This document shows, piece by piece, positions 51,263-60,247 of a stretch of 64,000 bases of DNA. Source of the stretch: Lewinellaceae bacterium (lineage in GTDB: Bacteria; Bacteroidota; Bacteroidia; Chitinophagales; Saprospiraceae). The notes under the pieces were generated by a model that saw nothing but the letters and a program-made list of their open reading frames with translations, was not told where the DNA came from and did not search any database. Both the position numbers and the translations under genes were made by a program. Each line of letters begins with the position of its first letter. Position 1 is the stretch's first letter. The stretch is from assembly GCA_020636105.1 (NCBI GenBank), contig JACJYL010000001.1, positions 744,001-808,000 of the forward strand, read 5' to 3'.

Positions 51263-52273
51263 TTACTTGTCGTTGGCCAGGGATTCCATTTCAGCTAATG
51301 CTTCTTTAAAACGCTTTACCGTTGTGGGAAGCGTATTGTAGGCAAACCCCCCAGCGGCATTTTTGTGTCCTCCTCCTTTAAAATACTTGGTAGCAATTTG
51401 TTGTACACTGATATCTCCTTTGGAGCGAAGGGAGATTTTGACGATTTTAGGTTGTTCGGTAATAAAAGCGGCAATATTGATGTTTTTCATGGTAAGCAAA
51501 AAGTTGACCACCCCTTCCGTGTCACCACGTTGAATATCAAATTCGACATAATCTTCTTTGGTCAAAGTGATCAAAGCAGCGTTATGCTCCGGCAATACCT
51601 CCATACGATGATACAGACAGAAACCCAACAATCTCAGCTCCTTTTCTTTCCTTGTATTAAAAATAAGATCCTGCAACAAATAATCATCCACCCCTAACTC
51701 AAGTAATTCCGCTACGATCCTGAATAATTTTGGGGAGGTGCTGTATTTAAAGGAGCCTGTGTCGGTAAGAATCCCCGTAAAAATGCTCTCTCCTATTGTT
51801 TTATTCAGCCCGGCCTTGTCTCCCAGCATCTCGATAAAATCAAAAATGAGTTCAGAGGTGGAACTGGCCGTTTCATCTGAAAGGGTAAAATCTGAAAAAG
51901 GTTCCGGATACAAATGGTGATCGATCATCGCAATTTTACAATGTTTATTGGCGGCGATCATTTCCCCAAGCCTGTCGATACGATCCAGGGAATTAAAATC
52001 GAGGCAGAAAACCAACTCAGCTTTTTTGACCACCTCTTCCGATCTATCAGGATCTGAATCAAAAATGATGATATCATCAATATTTGGCATCCACGAAAAA
52101 GCATCCGGATATTCGGAGGGAACCAAAATTTTGATCACATGGCCATACTGCTTCAAGTAATGAAAGAGTGCGAGGGAAGAACCGATAGCATCCCCATCCG
52201 GATTGCGGTGGGATACGATTACAATATCCCTGGGCATGTTGAGCAATTCTTTTAATTGTTTGAGATTTTCCAT
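51263..52273 (-). CDS. nrnA: DHH-family bifunctional oligoribonuclease/PAP phosphatase
   Basis: 336 residues. DHH domain: VSHRNPDGDAIGSSLAL (H22, D26, D28), CLDFN (aspartate near 92), MIDHHLYP (D118-H119-H120). DHHA1 domain near the end with YFKGGGHKNAAGG. NrnA-type enzymes degrade very short RNAs and 3'-phosphoadenosine 5'-phosphate with Mn2+. First gene of the leftward nrnA-FKBP-prfB group; a promoter box lies at 52303-52310. Confidence 0.9.
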   Translation of the reverse strand: MENLKQLKELLNMPRDIVIVSHRNPDGDAIGSSLALFHYLKQYGHVIKILVPSEYPDAFSWMPNIDDIIIFDSDPDRSEEVVKKAELVFCLDFNSLDRIDRLGEMIAANKHCKIAMIDHHLYPEPFSDFTLSDETASSTSELIFDFIEMLGDKAGLNKTIGESIFTGILTDTGSFKYSTSPKLFRIVAELLELGVDDYLLQDLIFNTRKEKELRLLGFCLYHRMEVLPEHNAALITLTKEDYVEFDIQRGDTEGVVNFLLTMKNINIAAFITEQPKIVKISLRSKGDISVQQIATKYFKGGGHKNAAGGFAYNTLPTTVKRFKEALAEMESLANDK

Positions 52274-52302
52274 CTGCGTATTTAATGAAGGTGCGAAGTT
52301 CT

Positions 52303-52310
52303 CAAAAATA
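52303..52310 (-). promoter_or_regulatory. -7 promoter box for nrnA-FKBP-prfB
   Basis: On the - strand TATTTTTG, matching TAnnTTTG, 29 bp before the nrnA ATG. Confidence 0.5.
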
Positions 52311-52492
52311 ATGAAGAAAGCAAAATTGACTTTATTGAAAATTTTTGACCCCGGCAGATCTCATCCTCCTAAAAAGAGGTAAATGCCTGCCCAGTATCTT
52401 GTTATAGATACAAACTATCCTCAATTAGGGCAAAAAAAAGAATTAATTTAGAATTAATAACTTTAAAGTATTAAAATTTTCTTCTGCTTGAT

Positions 52493-52500
52493 TACCTTTG
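52493..52500 (+). promoter_or_regulatory. -7 promoter box for ndk
   Basis: TACCTTTG, 36 bp before the ndk ATG at 52537; leader about 30 nt. Confidence 0.55.
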
Positions 52501-52536
52501 CACCGCTTTTTAAAACCAGAAAAAAATATATACAAA

Positions 52537-52956
52537 ATGGCTGGAAACAGAACATTTACAATGATCAAACCCGATGCTGTAAAAGCCGGGCATATCGGTG
52601 CGATTCTCGCAAAAATCAATGAAGGCGGTTTCAGAATTGTCGCCATGAAACTGACCCATCTTTCTACCCAGAAAGCCGGTGAGTTTTATGCGGTCCACAA
52701 AGCCCGTCCTTTTTACGGAGAACTGGTGGAGTTCATGTCTTCAGGACCTATTGTTGCTGCAATCCTGGAAAAAGACAATGCAGTGGAGGATTTCAGAACC
52801 TTAATCGGGGCCACAAATCCTGCTGAAGCAGCGCCAGGCACCATCCGTGCCCTTTTTGCGAAGAGCATCGGTGAAAATGCTGTCCACGGTTCTGACTCTG
52901 ATGAAAATGCTGTCATTGAAGGCAGTTTTCACTTTGCAGGAACGGAGATGTTTTAA
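52537..52956 (+). CDS. ndk: Nucleoside-diphosphate kinase
   Basis: 139 residues from the ATG at 52537 (MAGNRTFTMIKPDAVKAG). Transfers phosphate from NTP to NDP through phospho-histidine H117 in NAVHGSDS. NxxGxIL, ARPFYGELVEFMSSGPIVA and the C-terminal FHFAGTEMF all fit the family. Divergent from nrnA; followed by a strong terminator. Confidence 0.97.
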   Translation: MAGNRTFTMIKPDAVKAGHIGAILAKINEGGFRIVAMKLTHLSTQKAGEFYAVHKARPFYGELVEFMSSGPIVAAILEKDNAVEDFRTLIGATNPAEAAPGTIRALFAKSIGENAVHGSDSDENAVIEGSFHFAGTEMF

Positions 52957-52980
52957 AACGAAAGGTTTATTAAGAACCAA

Positions 52981-53018
52981 AAGGTTCATAGCTCGGAATG
53001 GGCTGTGAACCTTTTTTT
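52981..53018 (+). terminator. Intrinsic terminator of ndk
   Basis: AAGGTTCATAGC pairs with GCTGTGAACCTT (12 bp, one wobble) around a 9-nt loop and runs into seven T. Confidence 0.85.
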
Positions 53019-53362
53019 ATTGGTTAAAAAAAAAAAAGGCAAAAACTTTTTGAAAAGTATTGCCCCTTACTTGTCTGAAAAAAATTCAGCGCGTAATAAA
53101 AATATCATCTGGTTCCAAGGTTTAGTCTTTAGTGCTTTCGCACAGTTTTCATTTGTTCTCTGGGCATTATTATCAGTGAAAAAATATTTTCAGCGATAAT
53201 AAATTCTTTTTGAATCCTTGATTCTTCCAAATTTAGTCAGAATAAAAACTATAAACAACCAGAATGAGTGAAGCCCTGCCGGATAAAGTGTGAATTGTTA
53301 CCCTGAATGAGTGAACAAATGGCATCTTTTACTAATTTTACCTTCCATTAAGTAATTTCAAT
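53019..53362. other. Gene-free region before the hybrid sensor gene, with a direct repeat
   Basis: About 340 bp. A short open frame beginning at 53005 starts inside the ndk terminator and is not credible. GAATGAGTGAA occurs at 53262-53272 and 53305-53315, 43 bp apart, in front of the kinase gene; TAATTTTA at 53333-53340 is a one-base variant of the -7 box. These could be the kinase promoter and its operator. Confidence 0.4.
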
Positions 53363-56353
53363 ATGCCACTAAAACAACCTATTCATTTTTTTAAATGGTA
53401 TGTTTTGGCTTTTAGCCTGTTTTGTGGGATTTATTCCAATCATATTCAGGCTCAGGATCCCGTCTATTGGCAGCTTACGGATGAGGAAGGGTTGCCTAGT
53501 ATGACTGTTTATCAAATGCTGCAGGACACCTTTGGCTTTATCTGGATGGGAACTTCCAACGGCCTTGTGAGATATGATGGAGTAGAATTTAAACCCTACA
53601 GGCATGCCGCCCAAAAAGACAACGAAATTGTAACGGTAACTAAGGATAATTTTGGAAGAATATGGTACAGTGATTTATCCCACCAACTTTTTTATATTGA
53701 AAATGACTCTACTCATTATTTTTGGGGTAACGAATTGAGGGCAAATAATGTGTTTGAATCCTATATTATTTCAAAGGATAAATTAATACTCAATTTAAGG
53801 AATAAAAACAAACCAGGCACTACTACTCTTGGTTTGATATCTTTGGAGGGTAATTTGCCTAAAAATGATATCAAAGGTATTATCCTCTTACCGGAAAATC
53901 AAGGAGAGCGTTTTACCTACTTAAAGGAAAATGGAATAGATTTTGTCTATATCTACGATTCAGCCTTTGAAAATAATAATAGTTTTCGCATTGATGAAAA
54001 TGGTATCAGTGAAGTTAACTTTTCAGATTTCATTCAAACACAAAATAAATCCCTGGGAATTACCTCGAGAAGCTCTTTTTATGAATTTAATGGAACGCTT
54101 TTTGTTCACCTTGGGAATAAAGTTCATTACAAAAACCAAAATTCTGATAAAATTTCAACGCTGGTCTTTTCCCAAATGATAAATCAAGTCCATTTTTTTG
54201 GAGATGAAATTTGGTATTTAACAAAAGGAGGATTAAATATTGTTCAATTTGGTGAGCAATTTCAATTGAAAAAACATTTATTTCAAAATATTTGCCTGAA
54301 TAATTTTTTCAAAGACAAGGAAGGAAATTATTGGTTTGCTACGGATACCCAAGGGGTCATCATTGTACCATCCATGGATATTATTAAAATTAATCCACCG
54401 GATGACATAACTTCCATTTATTCAATAACCCCCGATTTAGAGCGAAAACATCTTTTCATTGGCCAGAACGAAGGATTAATTAGTATTGTTGACAATAAAA
54501 CAGGCAAAGTTATTCATAATATTTCTTTACCTGCTACCTCCGGGCGCGTCGCTAAAATTCTACTGAAGGACAAAATATTTTTTGGGACTGACAATGGCTT
54601 ATTTTATAAAGATAAAATACTTGCAACAAAATATCACAGAGTTGTAAAAAGCATAGCCGTTAAAGATATATTAATAGATGAAGACAATTTTATTTGGATA
54701 GCCAATAATTTCAATACAAAAAAAATACCCCTTGACTCTTCAAATTTTGCAGAAAACATTTTTTTTGACGATTATGAAAAAATGGTAGATGAGAGGTGTT
54801 ATGCGTTATGCAAGTCATTTAATGGTGATATCTGGATAGGAAGCACTCGGGGGCTTTTTATTTACAACGAGGGAAAGACTGCTCCATTCCTTGAAAAAGG
54901 AGAACAAATCCCATACAGTGTTTCAGATATTATTCAAACCAAAGATTCCTCAATTTGGGTAGCCACCAGTACCGATGGCCTGATCCGTATTAAAGCTAAT
55001 TCCGTAAAAAACAAGTATACTTCATCTAATTTCCTTCAGTCCAATACCTGTAACACTTTGTTTGACGACGACCAACATCTTTGGATAGGAACAGCCGCTG
55101 GTCTCTTCAGATTGGATATCCAAAAGGAAACTTTTGATTGCATTGATAAATTCGATGGTTTGTCTTCTCAGGATATTCTATCTGTTGCTGTACTAAATGG
55201 CATTGTCTGGGTAGGAACGCCAAAAGGGTTATTTTCGTTCCCCAAAAACAGTATAGCAAAAAATACTTCGCCTCCTCCAGTTTACATCACTAATATTTCC
55301 ATTCATGACAAGAATTCTACCCTACTCGATCATTACGACTTTAAATACAATCAGAATAATCTTCAGATTGATTTTTTAGGCCTTGGATATCGCTCAAGAG
55401 GAAATCTGAGCTATGAATACCAAATGCTAGGTATTGACAGTTCGTGGACCAGCACAGAGGCCCGTTTTGCCCGGTTCCCTGGTTTAAATCCAGGAAATTA
55501 CACCTTTAATGTTATTGCCGTAAATGAAGATGGCACAAAAAGTGCAACCCCTGCATCCATCAAAATCTTTATTGCTCCTCCCTGGTGGGCAACATGGTGG
55601 TTCCGAATTTCTGCCATAACAGGCTTGGTCGGCTTTGGATGGTTTTTACTACACTTAAGGTATAAAAACATCAGAAAGCGCGAAATCATGCAACAGCAAT
55701 TTGATAAAAAAGTCAATGAATTATCTATGCTTGCGCTTCAAACCCAAATGAACCCGCACTTCATCTTTAATTCTCTAAATGCTATTCAGCAGTTTCTGAC
55801 CACTAATGATAGAGAAAGTGCTATGAACTACCTTTCCAAATTCGCTCGTCTGATCAGAATGGTTTTTGAGCAATCCGGCAAGAAAAAAATATCATTGGAG
55901 GAAGAATTAGAGTTTCTTAAAATATACCTCGCCCTTGAAAGTTTACGTTTTAGCCATGAGGTTGAAATTGAACTAAAAATCTCAGACGAAATCGAACAAC
56001 AGATGGATGATTATTACGTCCTTCCTCTACTCATTCAACCTGTCATTGAAAATGCTTTCAAACATGGTTTGTTTCATAAAAAAGATGAAAAAAAACTATC
56101 AATCCTTTTTAAGAAAGCAGGTAATTATTTAAAATGCACCATCATCGACAACGGTGTTGGCAGGACAAAAACAGCAGAAATTAACCAATGGAAATCTGGT
56201 AACCACAAGTCTTCCGGTCTTAAAACAACCAGGGAACGGCTTGACATATTTCATCAAAATCACCCGGAATTTAAACACGAACCTTATTTTAAAATTACTG
56301 ACTTGCACCAGAATGGACAACCTTGTGGCACAAAGGTGGAGGTTGTAATTTAA
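53363..56353 (+). CDS. Two-component regulator-propeller histidine kinase (LytS/YehU-type kinase domain)
   Basis: 996 residues. Signal peptide ends near IQAQ. Residues 30-665 are Reg_prop propeller repeats (DTFGFIWMGTSNGLVRYDG; DGDIWIGSTRGLFIYNEG; DQHLWIGTAAGLFRLD; VWVGTPKGLFSFP), then a Y_Y_Y domain (about 670-745; NLQIDFLGLGYRSRGNLSYEYQMLG), one membrane helix (about 753-773), a coiled coil and a His_kinase domain with H799 in QMNPHFIFNSLN, plus HATPase motifs (VLPLLIQPVIENAFKHG and IDNGVGR). It should sense an extracellular ligand, often a glycan or surface signal, and phosphorylate the LytTR regulator encoded next. Confidence 0.92.
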   Translation: MPLKQPIHFFKWYVLAFSLFCGIYSNHIQAQDPVYWQLTDEEGLPSMTVYQMLQDTFGFIWMGTSNGLVRYDGVEFKPYRHAAQKDNEIVTVTKDNFGRIWYSDLSHQLFYIENDSTHYFWGNELRANNVFESYIISKDKLILNLRNKNKPGTTTLGLISLEGNLPKNDIKGIILLPENQGERFTYLKENGIDFVYIYDSAFENNNSFRIDENGISEVNFSDFIQTQNKSLGITSRSSFYEFNGTLFVHLGNKVHYKNQNSDKISTLVFSQMINQVHFFGDEIWYLTKGGLNIVQFGEQFQLKKHLFQNICLNNFFKDKEGNYWFATDTQGVIIVPSMDIIKINPPDDITSIYSITPDLERKHLFIGQNEGLISIVDNKTGKVIHNISLPATSGRVAKILLKDKIFFGTDNGLFYKDKILATKYHRVVKSIAVKDILIDEDNFIWIANNFNTKKIPLDSSNFAENIFFDDYEKMVDERCYALCKSFNGDIWIGSTRGLFIYNEGKTAPFLEKGEQIPYSVSDIIQTKDSSIWVATSTDGLIRIKANSVKNKYTSSNFLQSNTCNTLFDDDQHLWIGTAAGLFRLDIQKETFDCIDKFDGLSSQDILSVAVLNGIVWVGTPKGLFSFPKNSIAKNTSPPPVYITNISIHDKNSTLLDHYDFKYNQNNLQIDFLGLGYRSRGNLSYEYQMLGIDSSWTSTEARFARFPGLNPGNYTFNVIAVNEDGTKSATPASIKIFIAPPWWATWWFRISAITGLVGFGWFLLHLRYKNIRKREIMQQQFDKKVNELSMLALQTQMNPHFIFNSLNAIQQFLTTNDRESAMNYLSKFARLIRMVFEQSGKKKISLEEELEFLKIYLALESLRFSHEVEIELKISDEIEQQMDDYYVLPLLIQPVIENAFKHGLFHKKDEKKLSILFKKAGNYLKCTIIDNGVGRTKTAEINQWKSGNHKSSGLKTTRERLDIFHQNHPEFKHEPYFKITDLHQNGQPCGTKVEVVI

Positions 56354-56373
56354 CACTTAAATACTACTGCATA

Positions 56374-57120
56374 ATGAATACATTAAAATCCGTAATCGTT
56401 GAAGACGAGATAAGTAGTCAGAATACACTTAAAAATATGCTGAATGACTTCTGCGATGGTATTGAAGTTTCAGGCATAGCCGGGACAGTTGATGAAAGCA
56501 TTAAGTTGATCCAAAAAGTGAAGCCCGATATTGTATTTCTCGACATTGACCTTCCTGAAAAAAATGGTTTTCAGCTATTGGATTATTTTCCGGATGCATC
56601 TTTTGAGATTATTTTCACCACTGCACACAATCAATATGCCATCAAGGCCTTTAAACTCTCTGCCATCGATTATCTTTTAAAACCGATTGATCTTGAGGAA
56701 CTTCGTCTGGCAATTTCAAAAGTAGCCGATAAAAAAAAGGATATATCCAGCCGGGAAAAATACAGATTGCTCATAGAAAACATGAACAATAAATCTAAAA
56801 TGCTCAGCCTGCCCTCCAGGACAGGCCTGGTTTTTGTAGAAATAAAAAATATTATACATTGTGAAGCAGATGGGAATTACACCATTTTTCACATGACAAC
56901 AGGAGAAAAACATATTGTTTCTAAAACATTAGGCATTTATGATCAACTCTTATCCGATTTAAATTTTTATAGAATCAACAGAAAGGATCTGGTTAATCTC
57001 AATCATATTTTAGAATTAAGGCGACAGAAAAAAATGACTGTTAAACTAAGTGACAACAGTTTTTTACCAATTACCGATTCCAGAAAAGATGAATTTCTGG
57101 ACTTATTGGGTGCCGTTTAA
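56374..57120 (+). CDS. LytTR-family response regulator
   Basis: 248 residues from the ATG at 56374 (MNTLKSVIVEDE); frames upstream overlap the kinase. Receiver domain with acidic pair E10-D11, phospho-acceptor D57 in IVFLDIDLPEKNG, FTTAHNQYA and LLKPID lysine. LytTR DNA-binding domain about 145-245: LPSRTGLVFVEIKNIIHCEADGNYTIF, FYRINRKDLVNLNHI, VKLSDNSFLPITDSR. It is 20 bp after the kinase gene, so the two form one operon. Stop overlaps the convergent exonuclease gene by 4 bp. Confidence 0.93.
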   Translation: MNTLKSVIVEDEISSQNTLKNMLNDFCDGIEVSGIAGTVDESIKLIQKVKPDIVFLDIDLPEKNGFQLLDYFPDASFEIIFTTAHNQYAIKAFKLSAIDYLLKPIDLEELRLAISKVADKKKDISSREKYRLLIENMNNKSKMLSLPSRTGLVFVEIKNIIHCEADGNYTIFHMTTGEKHIVSKTLGIYDQLLSDLNFYRINRKDLVNLNHILELRRQKKMTVKLSDNSFLPITDSRKDEFLDLLGAV

Positions 57121-57659
57121 TAATACCAGCCATCCAAATATTTGACAAATATTTTGGCCAGGTTTCTCGCATCATCAATGCCCCGGTGGTGTTCTCCTGT
57201 GAAGTCAAACCCTTCTTTTTCAACGGCAGATTTTAATCCTCTGCTGCGGTGCAGCCCTTTGATTTCCTGGTACTGTTGCTTAACATTGAGATGAGGTGCG
57301 GTCCAATCAGAATCAAGATCGTGCAAATTACAATCCTGAATCAACATCTTTTTATCAAAACTTCCCCAGGAACACAAAGTATAATCTTCGTCGAAAATAT
57401 CGATCCATTCCTGGAAGGCTTCCACTACATCAGGAAATGTTGCGGCCCGGTCCACCCGTTCCTGTTCAATCCCCGTCAATTGCCGGCAAAATAAAGACAA
57501 ATTTGGACTGAGCACAGGTTTTACGAACTTGCAGAAGCTATCAAGCAATTCACCGTAGCGGTTTACTTTTATGGCGCCGATCTCTATGATTTCCTGTATC
57601 TTTCCCGGCGGCCGGCCTTCCCAACAGGTAGCTTCAAGGTCATAAACGATAAATATCAT
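57117..57659 (-). CDS. DEDDh 3'-5' exonuclease, ERI-1/KapD-like
   Basis: 180 residues, one domain. DEDDh residues: D7 and E9 in VYDLEATCW, aspartate in CSWGSFDKKML near 101, histidine and aspartate in HHRGIDDARNLA near 158-162. The wording YDLEATCWEG and GIDDARN is that of ERI-1/KapD-type RNA exonucleases rather than polymerase epsilon. Likely trims RNA 3' ends in the cytoplasm. Its start overlaps the channel gene stop (ATGA at 57656-57659), so the two are translationally coupled. Confidence 0.85.
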   Translation of the reverse strand: MIFIVYDLEATCWEGRPPGKIQEIIEIGAIKVNRYGELLDSFCKFVKPVLSPNLSLFCRQLTGIEQERVDRAATFPDVVEAFQEWIDIFDEDYTLCSWGSFDKKMLIQDCNLHDLDSDWTAPHLNVKQQYQEIKGLHRSRGLKSAVEKEGFDFTGEHHRGIDDARNLAKIFVKYLDGWYY

Positions 57660-58435
57660 TTGTTTTTCTCTTTACTCATTTCCAATAATAAGTCGATCTT
57701 GGTTTCCAAGGCTTCAATTTTATTTTCGAGTTCTGCATTATTGTCCATGGTCATTTCATCTACAAATACAGCATTCGCCAGGGACATCCCGAAAATCCCC
57801 CCTGTCAGTACTACCATCACAAAATAAGCCCGAGTCATTCCCATCAAAATTTCATTATCCAATCTTTCTGAAATCAAAAGAGGAATTTCGTTCCATCCTT
57901 CAATGGTAAACATTTGAAAGATAGAATAAGCCGACAATATCGGGTTTTCAAAATATTCCGGCACCACCTCTCCATAAAAATGACAGGTAATTACCGCCAA
58001 CAGTAAATCCAAAATCAATAAGGCCACAAAAACAAAAACAGAGGCTTTCATCGCACGTCCCAAACCTGTGACTACTTTTTGCACGTCCGGGACAAAGCGG
58101 ATAAAACGCATGATCCTCACCAACCTGAAAATACGAAGTATCATTACAATTGAGGTATCCGGCAATGGGAAAAAAAGCATCAACAAAGAAGGAAGACTCC
58201 CAACCACCAGGATAAAATCAAAAATATTCCAGCCATTGGCAAAGTAGTTTTTTCTTCCATACTCTCTTATTTTCACAAGGGCTTCCATGGTAAAAAAAAG
58301 GATAAAAAAATGATCCACCCATTCAAGGATCTGGCTCCCTTTGAAAATCGGAAAATACATGGTAAAAATTACGATCGTATTCAATACGATGGCAATTAGC
58401 ACCTTTCGCTCTTCAAGGAATATTCTTTTAAACAT
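57656..58435 (-). CDS. Single-domain voltage-gated cation channel (NaChBac type)
   Basis: 259 residues, six membrane helices as in the bacterial NaV/CaV family. S4 carries five arginines every third position (R101, R104, R107, R110, R113 in LRIFRLVRIMRFIRF). The pore filter is T177-I-E-G-W-N-E183 (TLESWAS in NaChBac). The C-terminus (230-255) is a coiled coil (AELENKIEALETKIDLLLEM) that assembles the tetramer. Glycine at filter position 4, where NaChBac has serine, recalls the calcium-selective channel CavMr, so Ca2+ conduction is possible. Coupled to the exonuclease gene downstream. Confidence 0.88.
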   Translation of the reverse strand: MFKRIFLEERKVLIAIVLNTIVIFTMYFPIFKGSQILEWVDHFFILFFTMEALVKIREYGRKNYFANGWNIFDFILVVGSLPSLLMLFFPLPDTSIVMILRIFRLVRIMRFIRFVPDVQKVVTGLGRAMKASVFVFVALLILDLLLAVITCHFYGEVVPEYFENPILSAYSIFQMFTIEGWNEIPLLISERLDNEILMGMTRAYFVMVVLTGGIFGMSLANAVFVDEMTMDNNAELENKIEALETKIDLLLEMSKEKNK

Positions 58436-58709
58436 TTCGATATTACTTTGTTGATATTTTCGGCCCTAAAAGGGGATAATTTAACTTAGGCTCAGTAAAT
58501 ATTAAGTATCTTGGATCCGATGAACAAGTATACAGAAAAAATCCAATACTTAAAATCTATTAAGGTCGGATATCGAACGGAGACAAAAATCACCATAATT
58601 TTTGAAAAAAGGTGTTATATATTATTGTTTTTTAAATAATTACTTCTTGAAAGAAAATTTCCTTTTTTTTTAATTTTTTTTATTTAAATTCGCCGACAAA
58701 TCAGAATTA

Positions 58710-59795
58710 ATGAAACTCGGAGTATTAAAAGAACAAAACGACAATCGCGTAGCTCTGGTTCCACAAAGTCTATCAAAATTCAAAGATCTTGGAATTGAAA
58801 TTTTAATAGAAACAGGAGCCGGAGAAGGTGCAATGCATTCAGACGCTGATTATGCAGAGCACGCTACCGTAACCTCTCGCGGAGAGATCATCCAGCATGC
58901 TGACCTTTTACTCAGCATAGATCCGTTAAGCGATGAAGAATTAAAGATGGTGCCGAAAGGCAGAACCATTATTGCTCAATTCGAACCGTTCCTCGACAAA
59001 GAGATCACCGGTAAACTGCAGTCCATGGGCCTTAATGGCCTTAGCATGGATATGATCCCCCGGACCTCCCTGGCTCAGGCAATGGACGTACTGTCATCGA
59101 TGGCTTCGGTCGCCGGTTACAGGGCCGTACTGGAAGCGGCGACCTACCTGCCGAGATTCCTGCCTATGATGATTACTGCCGCAGGAAGTATTAAACCTTC
59201 AAGGGTTTTAATACTCGGTGCAGGGGTTGCAGGCCTCCAGGCTATTGCCACGGCAAGAAGACTGGGTGCCATTGTGGAAGCCTCTGACACACGTTTGGCC
59301 GCCAAGGAAGAAGTAGAAAGCCTTGGTGCAAAATTTGTTGAAGTAGAAGGTGCCAAAGACGATACCAGCGCGGGCGGTTATGCTGTTCAACAATCAGAGG
59401 AATTCCTCCAAAGACAACGCGCAGAAGTGCAGTTGAGAGCGTCCAAAGCCGACATCATTATCACAACGGCCCAGGTTCGGGGTAGAAAAGCACCTATCCT
59501 GATTCCAAAGGAGACCATTGGAAAAATGAAAAAAGGCGCTGTCATTGTCGATCTGGCTTCTTCAACAGGCGGCAATGTCGAAGGCAGTAAAGACAAAGAA
59601 GTGGTGAAGATAAATGGCGTAACCATCATCGGTAATTCAAGCCTCGCTTCTAAAATGCCTGAAGATGCCAGTTTCCTCTACAGTACCAACGTTCTCAATT
59701 TCGTAAAAATACTGATCAAAGACGGGGCGTTGCATCTGGATAAGGGAAATGAAATCATCAGAGGGGCATGGTTCACAGAACCAGCAGAAGCTTAA
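58710..59795 (+). CDS. pntAA: NAD(P) transhydrogenase alpha subunit, soluble part
   Basis: 361 residues, domain I (NAD-binding) only, the split form of PntA. KEQNDNRVALVPQSL at the start, SMDMIPRTSLAQAMDVLSSMA, Rossmann motif VLILGAGVAGLQAI with ASDTR, KADIIITTAQVRGRKAP. With pntAB and pntB it forms the proton-pumping transhydrogenase that makes NADPH from NADH. TAAATTCG at 58685-58692 is a one-base variant of the -7 box. Confidence 0.95.
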   Translation: MKLGVLKEQNDNRVALVPQSLSKFKDLGIEILIETGAGEGAMHSDADYAEHATVTSRGEIIQHADLLLSIDPLSDEELKMVPKGRTIIAQFEPFLDKEITGKLQSMGLNGLSMDMIPRTSLAQAMDVLSSMASVAGYRAVLEAATYLPRFLPMMITAAGSIKPSRVLILGAGVAGLQAIATARRLGAIVEASDTRLAAKEEVESLGAKFVEVEGAKDDTSAGGYAVQQSEEFLQRQRAEVQLRASKADIIITTAQVRGRKAPILIPKETIGKMKKGAVIVDLASSTGGNVEGSKDKEVVKINGVTIIGNSSLASKMPEDASFLYSTNVLNFVKILIKDGALHLDKGNEIIRGAWFTEPAEA

Positions 59796-59847
59796 TCGGC
59801 CCGATCAGTCTTTTTTCCTAATTTAATAATTACCAATCAATTAAGAT

Positions 59848-60159
59848 ATGGATACGTTTTATCAGTTTTTTAATACAAACCTCATCCTGCTCTATCTGTT
59901 GATCTTCACGATCATCCTCGGATTTGAGGTTATCTCCAAAGTACCTACGGTTCTTCATACGCCTCTGATGTCAGGAGCAAATGCCATTAGCGGAGTGGTT
60001 ATCATAGGAGCAATTCTGCTGGTCAGACAGGCAGATCCCACTGACTATTTCTCGCTTGGATTGGGCTTTTTCGGAGTCGTCCTCGGAATGATTAATGTTA
60101 TGGGTGGTTTTGTGGTAACGGACAGAATGCTGGAGATGTTTAAAAAGAAGAAAAAATAA
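59848..60159 (+). CDS. pntAB: NAD(P) transhydrogenase alpha subunit, membrane part
   Basis: 103 residues with three membrane helices (LILLYLLIFTIILGFEVISKV; LMSGANAISGVVIIGAILLV; FSLGLGFFGVVLGMINVMGGFVVTDRML). HTPLMSGANAISG is the conserved channel motif. In three-subunit enzymes this is the short second gene. It is 52 bp after pntAA and 88 bp before pntB. Confidence 0.95.
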   Translation: MDTFYQFFNTNLILLYLLIFTIILGFEVISKVPTVLHTPLMSGANAISGVVIIGAILLVRQADPTDYFSLGLGFFGVVLGMINVMGGFVVTDRMLEMFKKKKK

Positions 60160-60247
60160 ACGCACTCAATTCAGTCCCGCATCTTTTAGGGAAATAAATA
60201 TGACTCAATTCAACATTGGGGATTAACTCAACAAGAAAAAAAAGAAA

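Noticed and set aside
53005..53199. 64-codon open frame after ndk
   Set aside because: It begins inside the ndk terminator hairpin and T-run, is lysine/phenylalanine-rich by AT bias and has no promoter or homology I can see.
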